DNA of 5,365 nucleotides from a bacterium (GTDB lineage Bacteria > UBA9089 > CG2-30-40-21). The position numbers were made by a program, and so were the translations under genes. This document shows, one piece after another, positions 1 through 5,353 of this stretch. The DNA lies in contig JAHIZN010000347.1 of assembly GCA_018814245.1 (NCBI GenBank), positions 1-5,365 on the forward strand, in the 5' to 3' direction. The stretch's first letter is position 1. Each line of letters begins with the position of its first letter. Under the pieces are notes generated by a model. The model did not search any database. It saw nothing but the letters and a program-made list of their open reading frames with translations, and was not told the origin of the DNA.

Positions 1-110
1 AATGGAGAAAAGAAGAATTAACTGATAAAATTACAAGAATTGTTTTTTGAATCAGAGAAAGAGATTAAGATTTTTTCTCCAATTCTCCCTTTTCCCCATT
101 TCCCCTTATC
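1..110. other. Purine/pyrimidine-biased sequence at the left edge
   Basis: No gene is visible here. GGAGAAAA (4-11) is mirrored by TTTTCTCC (73-80). From 76 to 105 the plus strand is almost all pyrimidine, with C-runs at 79-80, 87-89, 94-97 and 102-105, so the minus strand, and any transcript reading on from rel, carries spaced G-runs. One run has only two G, so a stable quadruplex is doubtful. It may be the edge of a repeat or the start of the next intergenic region. Confidence 0.35.
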
Positions 111-145
111 TTACACATTTGTATAGCTGAATAGTTACCATCAAT

Positions 146-182
146 TTAACAATTGACAATTGCTGAATTGTTGAATTGTTAA
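146..182. repeat. AT-rich imperfect inverted repeat after rel
   Basis: The arms (146-161 and 166-182) around a 4-nt loop GCTG pair almost fully; the outer TTAACAATT (146-154) and AATTGTTAA (174-182) are exact complements, with a one-base offset inside. It starts 70 nt after the rel stop in the direction of transcription. It has no G/C-rich core and no U-run follows on the minus strand, so it is not a typical terminator, though it would fold in RNA. Confidence 0.6.
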
Positions 183-251
183 TTCCTGCCGTAATGCCTT
201 GCATCCTTCGCTGGCAGTGGCAGCACCTCTGGCAGCTAACTGCTTACCCGT

Positions 252-2222
252 TCATGTCCTTCCCCGATACACATCAATAGATCCTTTAACCCGTTCCAAT
301 ATATGCATAATCTCAACAAGATGTTCCTTATCTCGAATAAGAACAATAAAACCACACTTGGCAATCCCTTTATCTACTACCTTTGCCCATGCCTCATTAA
401 TTGTAATCTTAGTTGCTGCAAGAATCGAAAGCATGTCTTTTAATAGATTATTTCGATCAAATGCCCTGACAATGATACCCGCCTCATAAGTACCTGTTTT
501 ATCGTCACCCCAGACAGCATCCACTACTCGTGACTGTCCATTGGAAACAGATACCAGATTGCGGCAATCCTTTCGATGGATGGTTATCCCACCCTTGGTT
601 ACATATCCGGCTATTTCATCCCCTGGTATGGGACCGCAGCACTTAGCCAGATTAAAGGCAATATCACTAATTCCAGAGATTATTACCTTACCTTCAGACG
701 ACTTCTTTGGTTTTTGGGATGGTTGTTCCTGATGTTTTGACTTAATATCTTTGTGCGGTGACTCTTTTTGCTGCTCATCCTCATGGGCTTTTAACCAGCC
801 TCGTATTTTGCTTCTTGCCTTGGGTGTCCTGACAATCCTTATCCATGACTGTGTAGGATGTGCCTTGATTGATGTAATTATCTCAACAATATCCCCATTG
901 TCTAATTTGTAATCAAGGGGTACCATCCTACCCCCAATCTTGGCTCCAAAACAATGATCCCCAATATTTGAATGGATACTATAGGCATAATCAATCGGGA
1001 CAGCCCCTTTAGGCAGGATCTTTATCTGTCCCTTGGGGGTAAAGATAAATACCTCATCTGAAAACAAATCCTGTTTTAACCCTTCCATAAAGTCTTTAGG
1101 ATCAGTTAGTTCCTGCTGCCATTCAATCACTCTTTTCAGCCATGCAAATTTTGAGGCATATCTTTCATCAGCCTTTGTTTTCTCCTTGTAATGCCAATGA
1201 GCCGCAATCCCTTCTGTCGCAATAACATCCATGCTTTTAGTTCTTATCTGTACCTCCATGGGTTTGCCATCAGGACCAATCACTGCGGTATGAATAGATT
1301 GATACATATTTGACTTTGGGGTACTGATATAATCCTTAACTCGTCCGGGGATAGACTGCCATTTATTATGAACTATACCCATTGCATTATAACAATCCAC
1401 CTGTTTATCAGTAACAATTCTGATTCCAGTCAGGTCATAGATTTCATCAAAAGACTTGTGCCTTAGGTTCATCTTTTGATAAATACTATAAAAGTGTTTT
1501 GGTCTGCTTATAATATCGGCAGCAATTCCCTCTTTATTGAATTCTTCGGTTAAGATTTCCCTTACCTTTTCCGCATACAATTCCCTTTCTCTTCGTTTAG
1601 ATGCTACCATTCGGGCTATTTCATGGTACAGGTCAGGATGTAAATAGCTAAAGGACAGGTCTTCTAACTCCCATTTAATTCGTCCCATTCCAAGCCTATG
1701 TGCCAAAGGGGCATATATTTCCAATGTTTCAAGAGCTGTCTGTTTTTGAGCATCAGGGGAGAGATGGCTTAATGTCCGCATATTGTGCAAGCGGTCAGCC
1801 AATTTTATAAGAATTACCCTGATATCCTTAGCCGTGGCAATCAACATCTTACGCAGGTTTTCAGCCTTATCCTCATGCTTGCTATGCTGATGAACCCAGG
1901 CAATCTTAGAGACACCCTCTACCAAAAGGGCAATCTCATCACCAAATTGTTCTTTTATATTTGAGATGGTAACGGTGGTATCTTCTACAACATCATGAAG
2001 AATGGCAGCAGCGATGGTTACTACATCCATCTTAAATTCTGTCAGAATGCTTGCTGCCTCAAGGGGATGAATAATGAATGGTTCGCCGGAAAGCCTCTTC
2101 TGATCCTGATGGGCAAGGCTTGCCACTTGATAAGCCTTTTTTATTAACTCTATATCTGCAGATGGGGCATAAGAGAGTAACTGATTTATTATTTTGTCTA
2201 CATCCGAGGCAAGTATATCCAT
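252..2222 (-). CDS. rel: Bifunctional (p)ppGpp synthetase/hydrolase, RelA/SpoT homologue (Rel)
   Basis: This enzyme transfers pyrophosphate from ATP to GDP or GTP to make (p)ppGpp and also hydrolyses it; it is cytosolic and ribosome-associated in the family. Numbering is from the ATG (656 aa). The HD hydrolase domain (about 20-175) has H52, the HD pair 76-77 followed by ED 80-81, and D143/N147 in LADRLHN. The synthetase domain (about 220-345) has RPK 240-242, D263 in YDLTGIRI, Y307 in NMYQS and E323 in EVQIRT. The RVKD motif at 294-297 is the RxKD form of bifunctional Rel, not the ExDD of RelA. TGS spans about 387-449. The zinc-finger-like region has CC 528-529, H549 and C553, and a complete ACT domain ends the protein (about 580-656). 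Between TGS and CC there is only a polar, charged linker where the family has a helical domain, so it is shorter than the usual 700-740 aa. It lies 49 nt after secF, probably in the same transcript. Identity and dual activity are near certain from motifs; activity is inferred. Confidence 0.97.
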   Translation of the reverse strand: MDILASDVDKIINQLLSYAPSADIELIKKAYQVASLAHQDQKRLSGEPFIIHPLEAASILTEFKMDVVTIAAAILHDVVEDTTVTISNIKEQFGDEIALLVEGVSKIAWVHQHSKHEDKAENLRKMLIATAKDIRVILIKLADRLHNMRTLSHLSPDAQKQTALETLEIYAPLAHRLGMGRIKWELEDLSFSYLHPDLYHEIARMVASKRRERELYAEKVREILTEEFNKEGIAADIISRPKHFYSIYQKMNLRHKSFDEIYDLTGIRIVTDKQVDCYNAMGIVHNKWQSIPGRVKDYISTPKSNMYQSIHTAVIGPDGKPMEVQIRTKSMDVIATEGIAAHWHYKEKTKADERYASKFAWLKRVIEWQQELTDPKDFMEGLKQDLFSDEVFIFTPKGQIKILPKGAVPIDYAYSIHSNIGDHCFGAKIGGRMVPLDYKLDNGDIVEIITSIKAHPTQSWIRIVRTPKARSKIRGWLKAHEDEQQKESPHKDIKSKHQEQPSQKPKKSSEGKVIISGISDIAFNLAKCCGPIPGDEIAGYVTKGGITIHRKDCRNLVSVSNGQSRVVDAVWGDDKTGTYEAGIIVRAFDRNNLLKDMLSILAATKITINEAWAKVVDKGIAKCGFIVLIRDKEHLVEIMHILERVKGSIDVYRGRT

Positions 2223-2224
2223 CA

Positions 2225-2232
2225 ATCACCCT
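2225..2232 (-). promoter_or_regulatory. Ribosome binding site of rel, decides start
   Basis: On the minus strand AGGGTGAT precedes two adjacent possible starts, TTG (2225-2223) and ATG (2222-2220). GGTGAT matches the part of the anti-Shine-Dalgarno tail that pairs with GGTGAT in the ideal AGGAGGTGAT. From its GG there are 6 nt to the ATG but only 3 to the TTG, and the site overlaps the TTG itself. I therefore start rel at the ATG. The choice changes the protein by one residue only. Confidence 0.6.
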
Positions 2233-2243
2233 ATCCCGATTGT

Positions 2244-2272
2244 GTAGAGACAGGTCTGAGACCTGTCTCTAC
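2244..2272. repeat. Perfect 29-bp palindrome at the secF stop codon
   Basis: Arm GTAGAGACAGGTCT (2244-2257) and its exact reverse complement (2259-2272) flank a single central base, G2258. The outer base at 2272 is also the last base of the secF TAG stop codon. The element fills most of the 49-nt secF-rel gap and ends 21 nt before the rel ATG. In RNA it would form a strong hairpin, but no U-run follows on the minus strand, so it does not look like an intrinsic terminator. It is more like a dispersed palindromic intergenic repeat. An effect on mRNA stability or on rel expression is possible but is inference. Confidence 0.9.
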
Positions 2273-3198
2273 TAAGTCTTTTTGACTACACCAATCTTTT
2301 TTGTCATCAACTTATCCCATTCAATCAAAATAGGGCTGGCAACAAATATAGAGGAATATGTGCCAATAACCACCCCAAAGATCAATATCCAGCAAAAATC
2401 AAAGGTAATCTGTGAACCCTTGATAAGAAGGGCAGCCAAAACAATAAGAACAGTTAAGGATGTAACAATGGTTCTGCTTAAGACCTCGTTTATACTTGAG
2501 TTAACGATTATCTCATAGGCTTCCTTGCGACGGAGTCTCAGGTTTTCCCTGATACGGTCAAAGATAACCACAGTATCTGTTAAAGAATAACCCGCAAGGG
2601 TCAGCAGGGCGGTAATGAGCAGAAGATTAATCTCTCGATTGCATATCCAGTATATACCGGTTACAGCCAAGACATCATGAGCTGTAGCCACAGCAGCACC
2701 TACCCCAAACCTGGGCTGTCTGAAACGAACGGTAATATAAAGCATGAGTGCAATAATTGCCCAGAAAACTGCTCCCAATGCCTTGCCTTTTAACTCTGCC
2801 CCAATCTTTGGACCCACCTCTTCGGTGCGTTCTATCCTGAAGAGATTTTTTGTACCAAACCTTTCCTTAAATACATCACTTATCTTTGTGGTTAAATTCC
2901 CTATATCTGACTTTCTTGTTCGGATAAGTATGCGTCCCGGCTCTCCAATCTCCTGAAGCTCAACATCAGCCATGTCCTTAGCAGACAATATTCCTCGAAT
3001 CTCAGCCATGTCTACAGGCTTGTCAAACTTTATTTCTACTAAAGTACCCCCGGCAAAATCAACCCCAAGATTGGCATGACCAAGCCCTATCTGGATAATG
3101 GCAATTACCCCCAACAGGCTCAAAATGCCTGAAATAACAAACGCCACATACCTCTTGCCCACAAAGTCTATCTTTGAATTTTTAATTAATTCCATCAT
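2272..3198 (-). CDS. secF: Protein translocase subunit SecF
   Basis: SecF is an inner-membrane RND-like protein that with SecD assists SecYEG export by using the proton gradient to complete preprotein release on the outer side. The 308-aa length is normal. TM1 is about 17-37, followed by the SecF signature LGVDFAGGTLVEIKF (44-58) and the extracytoplasmic domain (about 58-138). TM2-TM6 follow at about 139-157, 164-184, 189-212, 244-260 and 264-288. The key TM4 motif SLTDTVVIFDRIREN (205-219), with acidic D208 and D214, and R242 in the following SRT segment are present. The more common family form is GYSINDTVV; here it reads GYSLTDTVV, a mild change. Two ATG codons stand side by side; the first is better placed behind the ribosome binding site. 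It lies 135 nt after secD, consistent with co-transcription. There is no truncation or frameshift. Confidence 0.98.
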   Translation of the reverse strand: MMELIKNSKIDFVGKRYVAFVISGILSLLGVIAIIQIGLGHANLGVDFAGGTLVEIKFDKPVDMAEIRGILSAKDMADVELQEIGEPGRILIRTRKSDIGNLTTKISDVFKERFGTKNLFRIERTEEVGPKIGAELKGKALGAVFWAIIALMLYITVRFRQPRFGVGAAVATAHDVLAVTGIYWICNREINLLLITALLTLAGYSLTDTVVIFDRIRENLRLRRKEAYEIIVNSSINEVLSRTIVTSLTVLIVLAALLIKGSQITFDFCWILIFGVVIGTYSSIFVASPILIEWDKLMTKKIGVVKKT

Positions 3199-3208
3199 TT
3201 TCTTTTAT

Positions 3209-3218
3209 CTCCTTCCTT
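3209..3218 (-). promoter_or_regulatory. Ribosome binding site of secF
   Basis: On the minus strand the sequence AAGGAAGGAG lies 10 nt before the first of two tandem ATG codons and 13 nt before the second. The spacing favours the first ATG (3198-3196). The well-formed site suggests secF is initiated independently, not by translational coupling to secD, as fits the 135-nt gap. Confidence 0.7.
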
Positions 3219-3278
3219 GTAATAATCTGCCGCTATATCAATCGATTGCGTTGTGCTGCCACAGTCTTGGAATCTGCT

Positions 3279-3334
3279 CCCATCCAAAATGGGCAGGCAC
3301 AGGATATTGGGCAGACACATAGGTCTGCCCCTAC
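3279..3334. repeat. Composite hairpin repeat between secD and secF
   Basis: Two inverted repeats sit side by side. The larger one has arms GGGCAGAC (3309-3316) and GTCTGCCC (3323-3330) with a 6-nt loop. The smaller has CCCAT (3279-3283) and ATGGG (3289-3293) with a 5-nt loop. The half-arm GGGCAGGCACA (3291-3301) is repeated with one mismatch as GGGCAGACACA (3309-3319), so this looks like one and a half or two degraded copies of a palindromic unit. The outer edge, GTAG on the minus strand (3334-3331), shares its G with the secD TAG stop codon. No U-run follows. It is best read as a dispersed palindromic element, not a terminator. Confidence 0.75.
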
Positions 3335-4962
3335 TAAATACTCAGTGTTGCGTATTCCTTCCGCAAATCAAAGATTACCCTGGTGATAACCAAAGCCGTA
3401 AACAAACTGATAATAATACCAATAGAAAGTGTTACTGCAAACCCCTTAATCGGACCCGTACCAAAAGAAAACAAGATCAGAGCAACAATTAGTGTAGTAA
3501 CATGTGAGTCAAACACGGTCCAGAATGCCTTTTTATACCCGGCATCAATTGCTGCCTTAATAGTCTTTCCTGTTCGCAATTCTTCTCTTATTCGTTCAAA
3601 GATAAGCACATTTGAATCAACCGACATACCAATGGTCAGTATGATACCGGCAATACCCGGAATGGTAAGTGTCCCTGAAACAGCTACCATGGCACCCATC
3701 ATCATCAGGATGTTACCCATCAAGCCAACATCAGCTATGACCCCTGAAAGTTTATAGTAAACAGCCATGAAGAGAATAACCAGAATAAGTCCTAATATGG
3801 AGGCAATCAGACCCTTATCAATAGAATCCCTTCCAAGTGATGGACCAACCATCCTATTTTCAATTATCTTGATTGGGGCAGGTAAAGCACCTGCTCGCAA
3901 GACAATTGCCAGATCCTTTGCCTCTTGAAGGCTAAAATTACCCTCAACAATAGCATTTCCACCATCTATCTTTGTCCGTATCACTGGAGCTGACCTTACC
4001 CTTCCATCCAGCACAATAGCCAGCTTCTCACCAACATGCCCACCAGTTGCACGGGCAAACTTTCTGGCACCAATCTTATCAAATTGTATTGCTACAACCA
4101 TTCGGCGAGTCATACCGCTCTCGCCTTGACTGCTGTCAACATAAGCATCTGTCAGATACTCTCCAGTTACCTCAGGCTCTTTTTTTACCAGAAACTGATT
4201 ATTTTCATCGTCATAGAGTATTTCATAACCATCAGGAATATCCCCATCCTTAGCTGCTTCCAGCCTCGCATCATCTACCAGCCTGAATTCAAGCAATGCC
4301 GTCTTGCCAATAAGCTCAAAGGCTCTTTGCGGGTCTTTTAAGCCGGGTAACTCCACTACAATCCTGTTTTCACCCTGGCGTTGAATTACTGGCTCAGAAA
4401 CACCAAACTTATCCACTCGGTTGCGAATGACCTCCAGTGCCTGGTCAACAACATTTTTCTTATTTTTCTCTTTATTTTCTTTATCCTTCTCAGTCAGTTT
4501 TGGTGTTTCAACCTCCAGAACAAGATGCATACCGCCTCTTAAGTCCAGCCCAAGCTTTATTGTTTTATTTAAAATTTTTGTCTTTTTCGTTAGTTTTGCT
4601 CTCTCTTCAATAGAGACTGTTGCCCATTTTTTCAGCACATCCCTGTCCTCTATGGGCAGCTTACACCATGGCTCAATATCCTTTTGTTCTGACTTGGACA
4701 TAGACAGCCATAAAGGTGATGTCTTCCTTTCCTCATCTGTAAGCTGACTCAAGGCTAACATCTTTTTCTTCTTTTCCTTTGAGAGTACACTAATCTCGGA
4801 CAGTCTGTCATTTGCAGATTTTGACAGGGTATTCCACGCAGATACCACATCCCTTTCTGATTGAGGCATACTGCACCATTGAATCGTTGGCAAGAGATAA
4901 TAAATAGATAAACCGGATGCAATCAGGATTAAGGATATATTCCATCGTATATTTCTTCGCAT
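3334..4962 (-). CDS. secD: Protein translocase subunit SecD with a Trp-repeat insert
   Basis: SecD pairs with SecF to drive late steps of Sec-dependent export using the proton gradient. The 542-aa protein is complete. TM1 is about 8-25, and the P1 base begins at LGLDLRGGMHLVLEVE (137-152) and continues through VIRNRVDKFGVSEPVIQRQG (178-197). The head and linker region runs about 207-378 and includes HVGEKLAIVLDGRVRSAPVI (309-328). Five membrane helices follow at about 382-402, 406-426, 429-449, 481-501 and 505-530. The TM4 motif GMSVDSNVLIFERIREEL (445-462) contains the conserved proton-path acid D449. The C-terminus TLSI resembles the KLSI end of E. coli SecD, so the stop is native. Unusual points are residues 29-126, which form seven 14-residue repeats, and a K/E/N-rich patch at 156-170. 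The start is fixed by AAGGGGG 8 nt upstream. It is the first gene of the probable secD-secF-rel transcript. Confidence 0.98.
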   Translation of the reverse strand: MRRNIRWNISLILIASGLSIYYLLPTIQWCSMPQSERDVVSAWNTLSKSANDRLSEISVLSKEKKKKMLALSQLTDEERKTSPLWLSMSKSEQKDIEPWCKLPIEDRDVLKKWATVSIEERAKLTKKTKILNKTIKLGLDLRGGMHLVLEVETPKLTEKDKENKEKNKKNVVDQALEVIRNRVDKFGVSEPVIQRQGENRIVVELPGLKDPQRAFELIGKTALLEFRLVDDARLEAAKDGDIPDGYEILYDDENNQFLVKKEPEVTGEYLTDAYVDSSQGESGMTRRMVVAIQFDKIGARKFARATGGHVGEKLAIVLDGRVRSAPVIRTKIDGGNAIVEGNFSLQEAKDLAIVLRAGALPAPIKIIENRMVGPSLGRDSIDKGLIASILGLILVILFMAVYYKLSGVIADVGLMGNILMMMGAMVAVSGTLTIPGIAGIILTIGMSVDSNVLIFERIREELRTGKTIKAAIDAGYKKAFWTVFDSHVTTLIVALILFSFGTGPIKGFAVTLSIGIIISLFTALVITRVIFDLRKEYATLSI

Positions 4963-4970
4963 TATTAAAG

Positions 4971-4977
4971 CCCCCTT
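4971..4977 (-). promoter_or_regulatory. Ribosome binding site of secD
   Basis: AAGGGGG on the minus strand ends 8 nt before the secD ATG (4962-4960). It supports this start, which also places the conserved N-terminal basic residues (RRNIRW) directly before TM1. Confidence 0.7.
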
Positions 4978-4991
4978 GAATTGTTAAGTGT

Positions 4992-5032
4992 AAAAAAAAA
5001 TTGATGATCAGGTAATTATTGCTGACACCTGA
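4992..5032 (-). promoter_or_regulatory. Possible leader hairpin with U-run before secD
   Basis: In the predicted secD leader, arms TCAGGT (5032-5027) and ACCTGA (5013-5008) can form a 6-bp stem with a 13-nt loop, followed 7 nt later by a run of nine U (5000-4992). This loosely resembles an attenuator, but the stem is short, the loop is large and the U-run is not adjacent, so termination would be weak at best. The U-run could instead be an unstructured stretch ahead of the ribosome binding site. Confidence 0.25.
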
Positions 5033-5044
5033 ACGATTTGTATT

Positions 5045-5073
5045 ATTATACCAGCTATAACAACATATGTCAA
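5045..5073 (-). promoter_or_regulatory. Consensus sigma-70-type promoter for secD
   Basis: On the minus strand there is a perfect TTGACA (5073-5068), a 17-bp spacer and a perfect TATAAT (5050-5045). TG one base before the -10 gives an extended -10, and a T-rich stretch lies directly upstream of the -35. Transcription should begin at an A around 5039-5037, giving a leader of about 75 nt to the secD ATG. It points the right way and is the only strong promoter I see for the secD-secF-rel set. It should be recognised by the housekeeping sigma factor and be strong. Activity has not been shown. Confidence 0.85.
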
Positions 5074-5143
5074 ATAAAAAATCGCTGAAAGTTGCAATCT
5101 ATCAGTTATCAGACTGTGTGAAAACTCAAGTTCACGATAATTG

Positions 5144-5184
5144 CCCGTAGAAGCAATGCCCCCGTGCCTGCCCTCTGTCTCTAC
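5144..5184. repeat. Degenerate palindromic repeat, third related copy
   Basis: The outer arms GTAGA (5147-5151) and TCTAC (5180-5184) are inverted copies; the inner part no longer pairs well. It contains CTGTCTCTAC (5175-5184), identical to the end of the palindrome at 2244-2272. It also contains GTGCCTGCCC (5164-5173), the reverse complement of GGGCAGGCAC at 3291-3300. It therefore looks like a decayed member mixing modules seen in the other two intergenic elements. Confidence 0.55.
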
Positions 5185-5212
5185 AATCTGTTGTAGCACA
5201 ATCTGTCGTGTC
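5183..5212. repeat. Imperfect 15-bp tandem duplication
   Basis: Two adjacent 15-bp units, both starting ACAATCTGT (5183-5197 and 5198-5212), agree at 12 of 15 positions; AATCT appears again at 5213-5217. The first unit overlaps a small inverted repeat, CTACAA (5181-5186) with TTGTAG (5191-5196). It lies beside the degenerate palindromic element. No function is apparent. Confidence 0.5.
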
Positions 5213-5223
5213 AATCTCGCTAT

Positions 5224-5246
5224 AGGGAAAGAGCCACAAAGGGTGT
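5224..5246. repeat. 23-bp direct repeat, copy 1
   Basis: This purine-rich 23-bp sequence beginning AGGGAAAGAGCCAC and ending AAAGGGTGT is repeated exactly at 5331-5353, 107 bp further on. The flanking bases differ. It lies upstream of the secD promoter, outside any convincing gene. Confidence 0.9.
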
Positions 5247-5330
5247 GTGCTGCTTCAGACGGAATCATAATTTCCTTCAATTTAAGTTAGCGATTTGGGA
5301 GCTTGTTAGCTAATAGCTATTGCAACAAAA

Positions 5331-5353
5331 AGGGAAAGAGCCACAAAGGGTGT
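5331..5353. repeat. 23-bp direct repeat, copy 2
   Basis: This is an exact copy of 5224-5246. The bases that follow (CTATAGGAA, 5357-5365) resemble those leading into copy 1 (CTATAGGGAA, 5220-5229), so the window may end as another degenerate unit begins. Whether this is part of a longer array cannot be seen here. Confidence 0.9.

Noticed and set aside
76..110. G-quadruplex on the minus strand
   Set aside because: Only three runs have three or more G; the fourth has two, so the standard motif is not met.
144..251. After the rel TGA stop the same frame stays open for 36 more codons to a TGA at 143-141, suggesting readthrough or a shortened gene
   Set aside because: The ACT domain is already complete at the first stop, and the extension is Ala-rich and then translates the AT-rich inverted repeat, so it looks like chance.
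199..489. Plus-strand frame of 96 codons
   Set aside because: It is antisense to the ACT domain region of rel, which is well supported by motifs; no ribosome binding site or family match supports it.
2244..2272. Intrinsic terminator between secF and rel
   Set aside because: The stem is strong but the minus strand continues with ACAATCGGG and no U-run.
3383..3757. Plus-strand frame of 124 codons
   Set aside because: It is the antisense shadow of the SecD membrane domain, with a composition that reflects the complement of hydrophobic codons.
4036..4747. Several plus-strand frames opposite secD
   Set aside because: They overlap one another and the conserved P1 region of SecD; none shows a plausible start or domain.
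5008..5280. 90-codon minus-strand frame upstream of secD with a hydrophobic C-terminal stretch and an AAGGA before an internal ATG at 5268
   Set aside because: It is built over a 23-bp repeat, a tandem duplication and a degenerate palindrome, and its last third translates the consensus promoter. The protein matches no family I recognise. Only a conserved homologue would change this view.
5224..5353. CRISPR-like direct repeats
   Set aside because: There are only two copies with an 84-bp spacer, no palindromic character and no cas gene in view.
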